64,000 nucleotides of DNA from contig JAXGIS010000008.1 of NCBI GenBank assembly GCA_040770645.1, positions 31,413-95,412 on the forward strand, written 5' to 3'. The first letter of the stretch is position 1. Each line of letters starts with the position of its first letter. Below the pieces are notes generated by a model that was not told where the DNA came from, searched no databases, and worked only from the letters and a program-made list of their open reading frames with translations. Made by a program: the position numbers and the translations under genes. Positions 9,236 through 18,926 of the stretch are shown piece after piece. Source of the stretch: JAAYZX01 sp040770645 (GTDB lineage Bacteria; Actinomycetota; Thermoleophilia; RBG-16-64-13).

Positions 9236-9514
9236 TCAGTTGCCCCCGTCTTCTTCCTCCTCACGCGCAGCCAGAGCCACCAGTATCTCTTTGAGCTCAA
9301 CCACTTTTGCCCCCAACCCCGAGAGCTCGCCGGCCAATCGTTCCCCGGCTTTCGACACCCGAGTTGCTTCCTCTTCCCCGAAATCCCCTTCTTGGATGAG
9401 TTCCTCGATCTCGTCCAAGTAGAAGAACGCTTCGTCCAACTTCAGCTTCACTCTCTCAAGATTGGTGATGATTCGCTCCACTCCCGCCCTCCACGTGTCG
9501 CACACCTGTTTCAT
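9236..9514 (-). CDS. Small coiled-coil protein of unknown function
   Basis: A 92-residue acidic, Leu-rich, almost entirely helical protein: heptad-like spacing runs through VERIITNLERVKLKLDEAFF and ELSGLGAKVVELKEILVALA. It ends in an acidic EEEEDGG tail. There are no signal peptide, Cys pairs or catalytic motifs. A purine-rich GGAAGAAGAG lies upstream of the ATG. It sits between the broken MFS gene and a divergent hydrolase gene. I do not recognise the family. Confidence 0.65.
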   Translation of the reverse strand: MKQVCDTWRAGVERIITNLERVKLKLDEAFFYLDEIEELIQEGDFGEEEATRVSKAGERLAGELSGLGAKVVELKEILVALAAREEEEDGGN

Positions 9515-9616
9515 CGCCGTGGCTCTTCTTCCTTTGTACCACAGAGGTGGGGAGACCAGTCATGTGGGCACGTCCAAGGCTGACCCGGTACACTGAGTCA
9601 ACAGAGGTGGAAGGGC

Positions 9617-10348
9617 GTGGACACAAAGCGCATTGACATAGAGATGTCGCCCGGTATCTCAGTCTCGGGGCGCCTCACACTGCCGCAAACCTGCAGACCC
9701 GGGATCACACCGGGCCTGATCCTGGCACACGGTCAGAACAACGACCTTGCCCACCCGCTGCTGGCATCGGTGGCCGACTACGTGGCGCGGGCCGGGGCGG
9801 CGATGGTGTTGCGGTTCAACTTCCCGTACACGGAACGTGGGGAGGAGCGTCCCGACCCCGGCTCGGTGCTGGAAACCGCGTACGGATGTGCCTACGCAGC
9901 GCTGCTGGGAAACACCGTATGTCCGCCGGGGCCGGTGTTCCTGGGAGGCAAATCCCTCGGTGCCCGCATCGCGGCTGAACTGGTGTCACGCGGAGCCGAT
10001 GCCGGGGGCGTGCGCTCCGCCGGCCTCGTCTTCCTGGGCTTCCCCCTGCACGCACCGGGGCGCAAGGATCAACCCCGCACAGAACCGTTGCGCCACGTGG
10101 CCGTCCCCAGTCTTTTCATCACCGGCACGCAGGATCCCTTCTGCGATCTTGCCCTCTTGAAGACGGTGACGGCGAGCCTTGCCCAACCGGGAACCATCCA
10201 CCTGGTGGAGGGGGGCGACCACTCTCTGGAGGTTCGATCCCCGGGTGGAGAGGCGAGAGATGGAGCATATTGTGAAGTGGGTGCAAGAATAGTGGCTTTT
10301 ATCGAGGAAGTGGTCACCGGAAGGTCGCGCTGCGAATTTCCAACGTAG
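9617..10348 (+). CDS. Alpha/beta hydrolase of the KANL3/Tex30-like (dienelactone hydrolase-related) type
   Basis: 243 residues with an alpha/beta-hydrolase fold: the oxyanion-region motif LILAHGQNNDL (residues 34-44), the nucleophile elbow GGKSLGARIAAEL (Ser near residue 114), the acid in FITGTQDPFCD, and the catalytic His in VEGGDHSLEV. This layout matches the KANL3/Tex30-like family of small hydrolases, whose substrates are mostly unknown. GTG start with AGAGGTGGAAGG upstream. It is followed 16 bp later by the SLH-domain protein gene. Confidence 0.88.
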   Translation: MDTKRIDIEMSPGISVSGRLTLPQTCRPGITPGLILAHGQNNDLAHPLLASVADYVARAGAAMVLRFNFPYTERGEERPDPGSVLETAYGCAYAALLGNTVCPPGPVFLGGKSLGARIAAELVSRGADAGGVRSAGLVFLGFPLHAPGRKDQPRTEPLRHVAVPSLFITGTQDPFCDLALLKTVTASLAQPGTIHLVEGGDHSLEVRSPGGEARDGAYCEVGARIVAFIEEVVTGRSRCEFPT

Positions 10349-10364
10349 CGAAAGGAAGGCGATT

Positions 10365-11111
10365 ATGCGCCTACACACACGTTTACTGCGAGCTGGTGCG
10401 GTCTGCCTGTTTCTGTGTCTGTGCGCCCTGTGCGCAGGCGGGTGGGTGAGTGCGGTCGTCGCCCAGCCGGCCGGCGAAGCGACCGCGCTGCAACCCTCGT
10501 TGGAGGAATCCCCGTTCATCGATGTCGGAAGTGGCGATCGCAACTACTCGGCCATCCACCATCTCTGGAGCCTGGGCATCATCAGCGGCCACCCCGTCAA
10601 CGGCGGCCTATACGAGTTCCGACCGTCGGACGAGGTCATGCGCGCGCAGTTCGCCAAGATGATCGTGAAGTCGTTGAAGGTACCCGTGTCCACTTCCGAC
10701 GAGTGCGCCTTCCTTGATGTGGAACCCATGCCCGGCGAAGACCCTCTCTATCCCGACAAATACGTGGCCGCCGCGGCTAAATGGGACATAGTACGCGGTT
10801 TCTCCGCCATCAGATTCGGTCCCTGGGAGCCGGTGAATCGCGCCCAAATCGTCACCATGGTGATCCGTGCCCTCCATAACTGGTCAGGCATCACCCTGGA
10901 GAAACCCACCTCTGACTCTGACTACTACAAAGAGGGCATCTTCGCCGGCTTTGATGATCCCTTTCATGGTATGAATATGCAGATAGCAGAGTATAATGGT
11001 CTCCTCAATAGTATCTGGCTGGACCATGACGGTAGGTGGGATCCCTGGCTGCCGGCGAGTCGAGCTGAGGTGGCGCAGATCCTGGACAACTGCCTGCAGT
11101 TCCTGGACTGA
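10365..11111 (+). CDS. Secreted S-layer-homology (SLH) domain protein
   Basis: 248 residues. A signal peptide (residues 1 to about 33: basic MRLHTRLLR, hydrophobic core, likely cleavage near VVAQPA) is followed by SLH-like repeats: SPFIDVGSGDRNYSAIHHLW with GIISGHP and MRAQFAKMIVKSL; then FLDVEPMPGEDPLYPDKYVA with NRAQIVTMVIRAL; and a third, ending SRAEVAQILDNCLQFLD. SLH domains anchor proteins to secondary cell-wall polymer. Here the protein is almost only SLH, so it may be a small wall-associated protein. GAAAGGAAGG is a good Shine-Dalgarno for the ATG at 10365. Confidence 0.87.
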   Translation: MRLHTRLLRAGAVCLFLCLCALCAGGWVSAVVAQPAGEATALQPSLEESPFIDVGSGDRNYSAIHHLWSLGIISGHPVNGGLYEFRPSDEVMRAQFAKMIVKSLKVPVSTSDECAFLDVEPMPGEDPLYPDKYVAAAAKWDIVRGFSAIRFGPWEPVNRAQIVTMVIRALHNWSGITLEKPTSDSDYYKEGIFAGFDDPFHGMNMQIAEYNGLLNSIWLDHDGRWDPWLPASRAEVAQILDNCLQFLD

Positions 11112-11157
11112 CTGCCGCCGGCCGCGCGCGTCCGGCCCGAGGGTTTCGACTTACTGC

Positions 11158-11186
11158 CCTACTTGGTAAACACATGCCAAAGTAGG
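11158..11186 (+). terminator. Possible terminator hairpin after the SLH gene
   Basis: CCTACTTGG (11158-11166) pairs with CCAAAGTAGG (11177-11186) with one bulged base. There is no T-run after it, so it is only a candidate terminator between the SLH and GNAT genes. Confidence 0.35.
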
Positions 11187-11237
11187 TGACTGGGCGGCTC
11201 ACACGATGTCCGCTGAGCGCCGGAAGGGGACAAAGCC

Positions 11238-11711
11238 ATGATCGAGTTGACGCAGATGACCCCGGCCGAGTTCGACGACTACCTTGACCATGCCGTCCGC
11301 TCTTACGGCGAGAGCCGGATACGCAGCGGCCAGTGGCAACCGGGGGAAGCCCCCGAACTTGCCGAAAAAACCTTGCGCGACCTTCTCCCTGATGGTCTGC
11401 AGACACCGGGCCATCAACTCCTCGCCATCCGCGACCCGGATCTTGGCCGCGCGATCGGCTACTTGTGGTTGGGTTTGTCCAGCCACGGAGCTGAGGTGCG
11501 CGCCTATATCTACGACTTTGTAGTATTGGAGGAGTACCGGCGGCGCGGATACGGCAAGGCGGCGCTGCAGGCCTTGGAGGACAAAGCCCGCGGCATGGGA
11601 GTGCACATCATCGCAGCGCACGTTTACAGCGAAGACTACGTAGCGAGAGCCCTCTACGACCAGATCGGATACACCGTCGACGAGGCCACCTTGACCAAAC
11701 TGGTGCAGTGA
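11238..11711 (+). CDS. GNAT family N-acetyltransferase
   Basis: 157 residues with the GNAT core. IYDFVVLEEYRRRGYGKAAL supplies beta-4 and motif A, the acetyl-CoA pyrophosphate loop R-R-x-G-x-G near residues 101-106; NVYS-type motif B is represented by AAHVYSEDYVARALYDQIGY. GGAAGGGG precedes the ATG at 11238. The next gene, a ZIP transporter, begins 29 bp downstream and may be co-transcribed. The acceptor substrate cannot be predicted. Confidence 0.92.
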   Translation: MIELTQMTPAEFDDYLDHAVRSYGESRIRSGQWQPGEAPELAEKTLRDLLPDGLQTPGHQLLAIRDPDLGRAIGYLWLGLSSHGAEVRAYIYDFVVLEEYRRRGYGKAALQALEDKARGMGVHIIAAHVYSEDYVARALYDQIGYTVDEATLTKLVQ

Positions 11712-11739
11712 ATGAAGAGCGCGTGAGCAAGGGGGTCTT

Positions 11740-12540
11740 GTGAGCGACCAAGGCGCCGTGATCCAGGCGCTTTTGGCCACGCTCTTCACTTGGGGTATGA
11801 CCGCCGCTGGTGCAGCGCTCGTGTTCCTGACCAAGGCTGTCAACCGCCGCCTCCTCGACTCCATGCTTGGTTTTGCGGCCGGAGTCATGATTGCGGCCAG
11901 TTTCTGGTCCCTGCTGCTGCCTGCGCTCGACCTGGCCCAGGATGGCCCTCTCCCCGCTTGGGCCCCGGCCTTGATCGGGTTCTTGGCAGGAGGGCTCTTC
12001 CTGGCTCTGATAGACAAGGTAATCCCGCACCTCCACCTCGGCTTCAGCCGGGAAGAGGCGGAGGGGCCACGCACGTCGTGGCGACGGAGCGTACTCCTCG
12101 TAACCGCCATCACCATACACAACATTCCCGAGGGACTCGCTGTGGGCGTTGCGTTTGGGGCGGCGGCAGCCGGCATACCGGAAGCTGGCCTGGGCGCGGC
12201 TGTTGCATTGGCCTTGGGTATCGGCATCCAGAACTTCCCGGAAGGCGCCGCCGTGTCCATGCCCCTACGGGCCGATGGTCTACCGCGTTGGAAGGCCTTC
12301 ATGCTCGGACAGTTATCGGGCGTGGTAGAACCTGTGGCGGCGGTGCTGGGAGCAGTGGCCGTGGTGGCTGCCCGCGGGCTACTGCCCTATGCGCTCAGCT
12401 TCGCAGCCGGCGCCATGATCTTCGTGGTGGTGGAGGAACTCATTCCGGAGTCGCAGCGAGGCGGCGACACCGATCTGGCCACGGTGGGTGCCCTAGGGGG
12501 TTTCGCGGTCATGATGGTGCTGGACGTGGCACTGGGATAG
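11740..12540 (+). CDS. ZIP family divalent metal transporter
   Basis: 266 residues, about eight membrane helices. The metal pathway motifs are HNIPEGLAVG in one helix and QNFPEGAAVSMP in the next; near the C-terminus is VVVEELIPESQRGG. A His-containing cytoplasmic loop (IPHLHLGF) lies between helices 3 and 4. These features match ZupT/GufA-type ZIP importers for Zn2+, Fe2+ or Mn2+. Start is GTG at 11740, 29 bp after the GNAT stop. It is convergent with the Nudix gene. Confidence 0.93.
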   Translation: MSDQGAVIQALLATLFTWGMTAAGAALVFLTKAVNRRLLDSMLGFAAGVMIAASFWSLLLPALDLAQDGPLPAWAPALIGFLAGGLFLALIDKVIPHLHLGFSREEAEGPRTSWRRSVLLVTAITIHNIPEGLAVGVAFGAAAAGIPEAGLGAAVALALGIGIQNFPEGAAVSMPLRADGLPRWKAFMLGQLSGVVEPVAAVLGAVAVVAARGLLPYALSFAAGAMIFVVVEELIPESQRGGDTDLATVGALGGFAVMMVLDVALG

Positions 12541-12589
12541 CCGGGAGCGATCTCGCGCCCGCCCGCGATCCAAAGTGCCTCCATGCCTC

Positions 12590-13618
12590 TCAGGCTCGCG
12601 TTTGTGTGCCCTCCACGCTATCGTACCCTCGCGCCACATGGTAGGCGGCGCGGTCGAAGAATACGCCCACCACGGTGAACATCTCCAGGATGCGGTACGC
12701 TTCCACCGGACGCTCCCACAGTCCGCTGCCACGCGCGCCCACCCATATGGCCCGTTTGAGGAGTGAGAGACCGCTCAGAGCTTCAGCCAGAGGACAGCCG
12801 CGCGAGGCCAACTCGGCACCCCAATGCCGATAGTACTCATTCACTTCTCCCACCGGCGCCTCTTCTCTCAGGCGGCGACCGAGACGTGAGAGGGCGAACT
12901 CCGTCTCCGCCTGCAACCATCGTCCGTCGAGCCCCGCCAGAGTCTGCGTGCTCGGGTGCTCGCGGACTTCAGCCAGCCACGCCTCAGCTATATGGCCGGC
13001 CCGCGATTCCACCACATCCACCAAGGTGTCGGAGAGCAACGCACCCACACGAGGTCTCACGCCCTGGTCGGTGGCCAAACGGCGAAAGGAATCCTGGATA
13101 CTCCACTCCTCTTCGTGCGCTTCGCGAAACGCGGCCACGGCCTTGTCATTGGAACTGAAGGCCAACGGCGGCAGCCTGTCCAAGGGGAAATATGCGGCGT
13201 CCTCAGCATCATCTCCGGGATGCTCGTGCCCCCCCGTTCGCTCAATCTCGAAGGTGACAATGAGCAGGTCTCCATAGAACTCGCTCCCGTAGGAATCGAC
13301 GTCCAACAGGCCCCGCACCCGCCCCTCCACACCCGCCTCCTCCCGCAACTCGCGGAGGGCAGCCTCCTCAATGGTCTCATCGAGTTCAGCAAAGCCGATG
13401 GGAAGGCACCAACGCCCCTGTTCCGGCGGGTATTTCCGCTTCACAAGGAGCAACTCGCGGTCTTCGTTGACAACCACCGCGGCGGCCACGGGAAGCGGAT
13501 TGCGATAGAAGACCGCGCCGCATGCGGCGCACACTTCGCGCATTCGCCCTTCGCTCTCGCGCAGTTCGATCGCTCCCCCACATTGGGCACAGTAGCGGGC
13601 GGTGGTGGCCATCATCAC
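12590..13618 (-). CDS. Zn-ribbon / Nudix hydrolase fused to a RsbRD-like helical domain
   Basis: 342 residues in three parts. Residues 9-36 form a zinc ribbon (CAQC...CAAC). Residues 43-165 form a Nudix domain with the box GFAELDETIEEAALRELREE directly followed by AG, giving the pattern G-x5-E-x7-REx2EE. From about residue 195 there is a helical domain beginning LLSDTLVDVVESRAGHIAEA and containing YYRHWGAELASRGCPLAEAL. This resembles the RsbRD/RsbR N-terminal domain of stress-signalling proteins. The first two parts are the usual NudC-like/NADH-pyrophosphatase-related layout, but the C-terminal fusion is unusual. The start overlaps the methyltransferase stop, so the two genes are coupled. Confidence 0.85.
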   Translation of the reverse strand: MMMATTARYCAQCGGAIELRESEGRMREVCAACGAVFYRNPLPVAAAVVVNEDRELLLVKRKYPPEQGRWCLPIGFAELDETIEEAALRELREEAGVEGRVRGLLDVDSYGSEFYGDLLIVTFEIERTGGHEHPGDDAEDAAYFPLDRLPPLAFSSNDKAVAAFREAHEEEWSIQDSFRRLATDQGVRPRVGALLSDTLVDVVESRAGHIAEAWLAEVREHPSTQTLAGLDGRWLQAETEFALSRLGRRLREEAPVGEVNEYYRHWGAELASRGCPLAEALSGLSLLKRAIWVGARGSGLWERPVEAYRILEMFTVVGVFFDRAAYHVARGYDSVEGTQTRA

Positions 13619-14460
13619 CCCTCCCCATCACCGGGTGGCGCCGGCGGACGATCGCCCGGATGCAACGGCCCTCGACACCAGAAAGCGGCATCATCCTTCC
13701 TGATCACAAGCGGACGGTCGACGCTCAGGAGATGCGAGAGATGGCCGGCAGACGGAATCGTCACCACAGAGGCGGATTCTGAGGCCAACAGGAGTTTGAA
13801 GCGCAGATAGGTGACCAGATCGTCAATGTCATCTACCGTGAAGGTCAAGGCATTGGGGTAGTCTACTCTCTCCACATACTTGAAGGCCGGCCGCAGCAGA
13901 GCCAAAGCGTTTTCGGCACTGAATCGCCCCACCAAACCCACCAGCGGAGACTCACCCTCGGGTACCTGGAGACGGTGGAGGAGGTCGCGTTGCGATTCCT
14001 GAGTGTGCGTCAGCGCGAGAAAGAGCCCGCGACGACCAAGCACCCGTGCGATCTCCGGTACCAGACCCGGAAAGAAATACAATGAGTAGCTCGACACGAT
14101 GAGATCAAAGGCTCCAGTCTCCCACTCCAGCCTGTCGTGTAACCGCATGGCAATGAAGCGCGCACTCCGCCCCTGCGCACGGACACGTCGGAGAAACTCG
14201 TCCCGGTTGGCGCCGGAAAGATCGACACCCCAGATAACAGCGTCCTCACTCAGGAGCGGCGCCAGGCGTTCGGCCATGAAACCGAAGCCACAACCCAGGT
14301 CGAGAACGCGCGAGACCCAACTCAGATCACGCCCGGTCAATATGTGCTCACGGACGTCTACCGGATTGGTGGAACGACGGCGAATGACCGCGGAGGCCAC
14401 CTCGTGAGCCGTCGGCTGTTCGTAAGACTTGAGAAGCTTATCAGGCACCGCGCCTCCCAA
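13615..14460 (-). CDS. Class I SAM-dependent methyltransferase
   Basis: About 280 residues. Motif I is VLDLGCGFGFMAERLAP (residues 52-68), followed by the acidic WGVDLSG, a post-I loop and FDLIVSSYSLYFFPG (motif II) and a PEIARVLGRRGLFLAL-type motif III. It resembles small-molecule methyltransferases; the substrate is unknown. The frame opens with TTG at 14460, but GGGAGG just before the GTG at 14448 makes that a good alternative. Its end overlaps the start of the Nudix fusion gene, so the two may act together. Confidence 0.85.
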   Translation of the reverse strand: MGGAVPDKLLKSYEQPTAHEVASAVIRRRSTNPVDVREHILTGRDLSWVSRVLDLGCGFGFMAERLAPLLSEDAVIWGVDLSGANRDEFLRRVRAQGRSARFIAMRLHDRLEWETGAFDLIVSSYSLYFFPGLVPEIARVLGRRGLFLALTHTQESQRDLLHRLQVPEGESPLVGLVGRFSAENALALLRPAFKYVERVDYPNALTFTVDDIDDLVTYLRFKLLLASESASVVTIPSAGHLSHLLSVDRPLVIRKDDAAFWCRGPLHPGDRPPAPPGDGEG

Positions 14461-14677
14461 CCCGACTCAGCACTCTTCCCGCCAATGTTCCGCGGTTGGC
14501 TGCGGGTCTAAACGTGGAGCCCTATCCCACCAGGACAACAGCGCCCACGCGGGCCCATGGCCACAGGTCGGCCGAAGCACGCCTCGAGGGATTCGTAACC
14601 TCCCCGTCATCCCTCTCGGTGTGTGCGGGGCGCGCCGCGCCGCCCGCCCCCCGAAAGCGCGAAGCAAGCCCTTCTCT

Positions 14678-16372
14678 CTAATCCCCGGTCTTGCGCCGTT
14701 CTTCGTCGCGGATCTCACGTCGCAGTAGTTTGCCCACCTTAGACTTAGGCAGCATATCTCGAACTCCGATGTACTGGGCATTTTGTATGCCGCCAGCCTC
14801 CCCGGCAGAAGCCCATGAGTTCCCGGCTACCCACGCCCTTGGCGTCCTCCTTCAGCAGACCCACAATGGCTTTGATGCGCTCCCCACTCTGGGGTCAGGC
14901 ACACCCACCACACAGGCACCGATAACCAGCGGATGACTCCTCAGTGCACCGACTCTATCTCCGACGCCGATACGCGTAGCCCTTGTACTTGATGACGTCG
15001 GCCGCCGGTCCACGTAGTACACGAGACCATCCTCACCGAGCCGGCAGTAGCCCGTGCGATACCACACCCGGTCGTCGATCTCCACGAACGATTCCGCAGT
15101 CTCCTGCGGCTTGTTCAGTATCCGGGCGGCAACGTGTCCGAGTGCACCAGGAGCTCACCGGTCTCTCCCGGCGGGACCTCATCGGTGCCCTCTGGATCAA
15201 CGCTTTATAGCCCGCGAGGGAATGGGCTGCCCGATGGTGCCGGGAACCGGTTCGCTGTCTAAGGGGCTCAGGCAGGTAAAACCACACTCCGTGGCTCCGC
15301 ACACCTGCAGATGGGTACACCCACCTCCTCCTTCCACCGGTTGTAGACCTCGCGGGGCAGAACGTCCCCGCCGCTCCAGCAGTAACGAAGCGAGCTGAGA
15401 TCGTATCGATCGAAGCGATCGTTCTCCAGGATCATCCGGTAGAGCGCCGGCACTCCCAGAAATAGTGTCCCTTTGTACTGTTCTATGGCGTCCAGCGTCG
15501 CGTCCACATCGGGCGTGGGCATCAGCACAGTAGGATTTCCCCTGCACAGACCAATCGCGAAGAACATGGTCTGCCCAAACTGGTGGAACAGGGTGCCGAA
15601 TACACCACCACGTCTTCGCCCTCGGTGATGAACCCTCTCGTCACCTCCTGGGTATCATTGACCATGGACACGATGCCGCTGTGGGAGCATTGGCATCCTT
15701 TGGGGAGGCTTTATGGTGCCACCTGTGTACAGGATGTAGGCGAGGTGCAGTGCGGGGGTTGAACTCAGCAAGGGAGGCCGGCTCGATCCACCTTCAGCAG
15801 CGACTTGAACGAATGGACGTCTTTGCCTTTGTCAACCGAGCCGTTGGGCACCTTATCAAAGAGTTCGCCGATGACTCGCTTGTAGAGGGGGAGCAGGTCC
15901 ACGTAGTTGGTATGAATGACACGCTTGAGGCAGGTATCCGGCCATACTCTGCGCACATAGCCAAAGCTGGTATCGGCAGACGATAGTCTCTGATTCCGGA
16001 GTCGTTAATGAGGTTCGGATCTCTACGGGAGTGTAGATGGGCGAGATGGCACGGGGCAGCGCCGATACGCTGAATCCCAAAGTAGGCGATGACCCACTGC
16101 GGGCAGTTGGGCAGATAGATCATGGCCTTGTCACCGGCCTCAACCCCCAACTCGGCCAGTGAGGCCGCGAACTGATCGATCAACTGCGCCAGACGCCTGT
16201 ACGAGAAACGCTCTCCCAGATAACGAATGGCGGTGGCATCCGGCCGCCGCTCCACCTGCCTGAGGAACGCTGAAATTACGGGTTCGTCGTAAGGCTTGCC
16301 ATTGCCTGCAGCCTGGTCAACCGGAGTGAGCGGCTTGTCCTGTATGTCTTGCATGTCGCTGGCTCCGTTCAT
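14678..16372 (-). pseudogene. AMP-forming acyl-CoA synthetase (FadD-like), frame-disrupted
   Basis: The gene starts with ATG at 16372, overlapping the livF stop (ATGA), and its typical C-terminus MLPKSKVGKLLRREIRDEER ends at TAG 14678. Recognisable pieces in order: RFSYRRLAQLIDQFAASLAE, YLPNCPQWVIAYFGIQRIGA, then SPIYTPVEIRTSL, the phosphate region (poorly preserved), TLFLGVPALYRMILENDRFD, LRYCWSGGDVLPREVYNRW, GATECGF and DRVWYRTGYCRLGEDGLVYY. Many frame breaks (at least six) separate them. In the family this enzyme activates a carboxylic acid with ATP and CoA. Being last in a Liv-type importer operon suggests it handles the imported acid. Confidence 0.85.
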
Positions 16373-17115
16373 ATTCCGAAGTAGGCTTCTTTGACATCCG
16401 GATTGTTCATGAGCTCTTCCGCGGTACCCTCGAGCACGGCGGCACCGTTCTCGATGATGTAGCCGTAATCGATGATAGGAAACACGGGTCGAGCGTACTG
16501 CTCGGAGATCACCACGGTGATACCTGTTTCCTGGTTGATGGACTTGACGGCCTGGGACAAGCGCTGCTCCATGGCCGGGCTCAAACCCAGGAGCGGCTCA
16601 TCCAGAAGCAGGACCTTGGGCTGCGCCATGAGTGCCCGGCCAATAGCGAGCATTTGCTGCTCGCCACCGCTGAGGAAACCACCGTTGCGATGGCGTAGAT
16701 CTTTGAGCTTGGGGAAGATCTCAAAAACGTACGACAGGGTCTTGCGGGCCTGGGCTGCGCTGGCCAGATAGCCGCCGATGCGCAGGTTCTCCATCACTGA
16801 GCTCTCTTTGAAGATGCGCCGCCGCTCGGGGCACAGGATGATCCCCTTCCGGGCCCGGTCGCTCGGCTTCATCTCGATTATGTTGGCGCCCTCGTAGAGT
16901 ATCTCGCCCAACACCGTGATTCGCTCGCCGCCGCGCATGGCCTCCTTCTTGCGCATATCCAGGATGATGCCGGACAGCGTCCACATCAAACTTGATTTGC
17001 CTGCGCTCTTGGAGCCGAAGATCCCTGTGATCTTCCCCGCTTCGGCCGTGAAGCTGAAGTTGTTTACGGCGATGGCGTTCTCGTAGAAGAGCATGATGTT
17101 CTTCGCCTCTAACAC
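16369..17115 (-). CDS. livF: Branched-chain amino-acid-type ABC importer ATPase LivF
   Basis: 248 residues, LivF class. The Walker A is the unusual GSKSAGKSS in place of GPNGAGKTT but keeps the key Gly-Lys-Ser. The family motif CPERRRIFKESSVMENLRIG replaces the usual PxGRxxFxxLTVxENL. Signature is LSGGEQQMLAIGRALM, Walker B is VLLLDEPLLGLSP, and the H-loop His is replaced in VVISEQ (normal for LivF). It overlaps livG upstream and the acyl-CoA ligase downstream. The operon order on the minus strand is livK-livH-livM-livG-livF-ligase. Confidence 0.93.
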   Translation of the reverse strand: MLEAKNIMLFYENAIAVNNFSFTAEAGKITGIFGSKSAGKSSLMWTLSGIILDMRKKEAMRGGERITVLGEILYEGANIIEMKPSDRARKGIILCPERRRIFKESSVMENLRIGGYLASAAQARKTLSYVFEIFPKLKDLRHRNGGFLSGGEQQMLAIGRALMAQPKVLLLDEPLLGLSPAMEQRLSQAVKSINQETGITVVISEQYARPVFPIIDYGYIIENGAAVLEGTAEELMNNPDVKEAYFGI

Positions 17116-17894
17116 GAGACCACCTCCGTCCCCATGTACGCAGCTTTTACCTCTTCCATCTCCATAACCTCGGCCGGGGCCCCATCCGCGATTTTGCGGC
17201 CGAAGTTCAGCACGATCACGCGATTGGCGAGTCTGAAGAGTTCGCGCAACCGGTGTTCGATCATGATGATGGTCAGACCGGCCTCATGTAAGCGCTCCAT
17301 AACCGGCACCATAGTGGCGATCTCCGCCATGCTCAGGCCGGAGAACACCTCGTCACAAATGATGAGGTCGGGACGCAGAGCCAGACACCGTGCCAGTTCC
17401 AGCCGTTTCAGATAGCCCAACGGCAGCGAGGAGGCCATCTTGTAAGGCACGTACGCATCGCGCTCGAAGCCCACCTCCTCCAGTATGTCAATGGCCACCG
17501 CATCCCGGTCGCCCAGGCTGCCGCCCACCATGCGTTTCACCCGCGGCGAACTCAGCGGCACAATGAGGTTTTTGTACGCCGCCAGGGTGGGATACGGGCG
17601 CATGACCTGGAAGGTGCGCGCGATACCCCTGTCGGCTATGACGTGAGGCGACTTACCCGTGATGTCATGGCCCTCATACCGGATGGTACCTTTGGTCGGC
17701 TTGACGAACCCAGTGATTAGATTCACAAATGTTGTCTTCCCAGACCCGTTGGGGCCGATCACCCCCAGAATATCGTGACGGTTGAGCGTTACGCTGACAT
17801 CATCAACGGCCGTGACTCCACCAAATCTCTTGGTGAGTCCTTCCACTTCCAGGATCACTTCGTTATTCATGGCCGGCCTCATACCTTCGTCCAT
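17109..17894 (-). CDS. livG: Branched-chain amino-acid-type ABC importer ATPase LivG
   Basis: 261 residues with Walker A GPNGSGKTT, Q-loop and LivG insert (GIARTFQVMRPYPTLAAYKN), signature LPLGYLKRLELARCLA (the relaxed LivG form of LSxGxQRR), Walker B LIICDEVFSGLS and H-loop IMIEH. It energises the LivHM permease with LivF. It overlaps the livM end upstream and the livF start downstream. The likely start is the internal MNNEVILEVEGLTKRFG at 17870, since 17894 lies inside livM. Confidence 0.93.
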   Translation of the reverse strand: MDEGMRPAMNNEVILEVEGLTKRFGGVTAVDDVSVTLNRHDILGVIGPNGSGKTTFVNLITGFVKPTKGTIRYEGHDITGKSPHVIADRGIARTFQVMRPYPTLAAYKNLIVPLSSPRVKRMVGGSLGDRDAVAIDILEEVGFERDAYVPYKMASSLPLGYLKRLELARCLALRPDLIICDEVFSGLSMAEIATMVPVMERLHEAGLTIIMIEHRLRELFRLANRVIVLNFGRKIADGAPAEVMEMEEVKAAYMGTEVVSC

Positions 17895-18925
17895 TTCTCA
17901 AACTGGTGATACTTGCGCGTCAACCAGTTGAGAAGACCCTCGGGCTTGAACAAGATGAACCCCACCAGCACCACTGCGTACAGCACCACTCGCAGCTGTC
18001 CAAAGCCGCGAAGGAGTTCCGAAAGCGGCGTCAGTATCAGTGCTCCCAGCATGGGACCGGCCAGCGTGCCACTTCCTCCCATGACCGCCGAGGCGATGGG
18101 AAGGATTGAGAAGTCGGTGGCGAGCGACGTCCCCATGAAGTTGTACAGATGGACGATGTAGGCTCCGGCGAAACATCCGGCGAGTGAGCCATGAACAGCC
18201 TTCGGCCTTGGTGCGGGTGATACCGATGCCCGAAGCCTGTACGGACCATGTCGTTGTCTTTCACACCCCGTAGGACAATACCGGCGTCCTCTCCCACCAA
18301 TCGCCTCAATCCAAACACGGCCACCAGTAACACTACGAGAACCAGATAGTTCTCAATCCAGATGTTCGACATGCCCGCCACCGGGCCCAGACCCTCAGTC
18401 CCCCCTAGTATGTCGAGAGCCAGGATCACTCCTCGGGCCAAGAACGGAAACATGAACGTGAGTATGGCGAAGTAGATTCCGCGCAGCGGCAACGAGGGCA
18501 GCCACAGCAGAGTCACCAGTGCCGCACCCAGACACCGTCCCCAAGAGTATGGAGATGGGCCACGGCACGTTCAGATAGTAGGTGAAAATCCCGGCAGTGT
18601 AGCCGCCGATTCCCGTCATGAATGCGCCACCAACGCAAACCAGGCCTACGTAGTTGGCTAGGAAGTCGAACGACACGGCAAGTAGCGCGTAGGCCCCCGC
18701 CACACACAAGACCCGCTGCCAGTAGAGATTGGGCAGCACGACGGGCAGCAGGGCCAACCCCAGTACCAGCAGCAACCGGGGACCGACCAGGTAACCCATC
18801 TCCCTAAACGAGTTGACTGCATACAGGCCCTCGGTGCGCACCTTGAGCCCACGATCCAGCCGCTCTTTTCGCCTCCCCTCGGGAGCAGGGGATGCACCGG
18901 CTGTAGCCTCCGTAGCTCCTCTCAC
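17879..18925 (-). pseudogene. livM: Liv-type ABC importer permease LivM, frame-disrupted
   Basis: The N-terminal half is intact (YALLAVSFDFLANYVGLVCV, GGAFMTGIGGYTAGI). After about 18545 the frame changes to LPLRGIYFAILTFMFPFLAR and later YLVLVVLLVAVFGLRRLVGE, then again near 18250, and the C-terminus ends SAVMGGSGTLAGPMLGALIL and LLRGFGQLRVVLYAVVLVGF. At least three breaks are needed. The GTG at 18925 is two bases after the livH stop. The protein is otherwise a normal LivM (about 350 residues), so a sequencing error is as likely as decay. Confidence 0.87.
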
Positions 18926-18926
18926 G

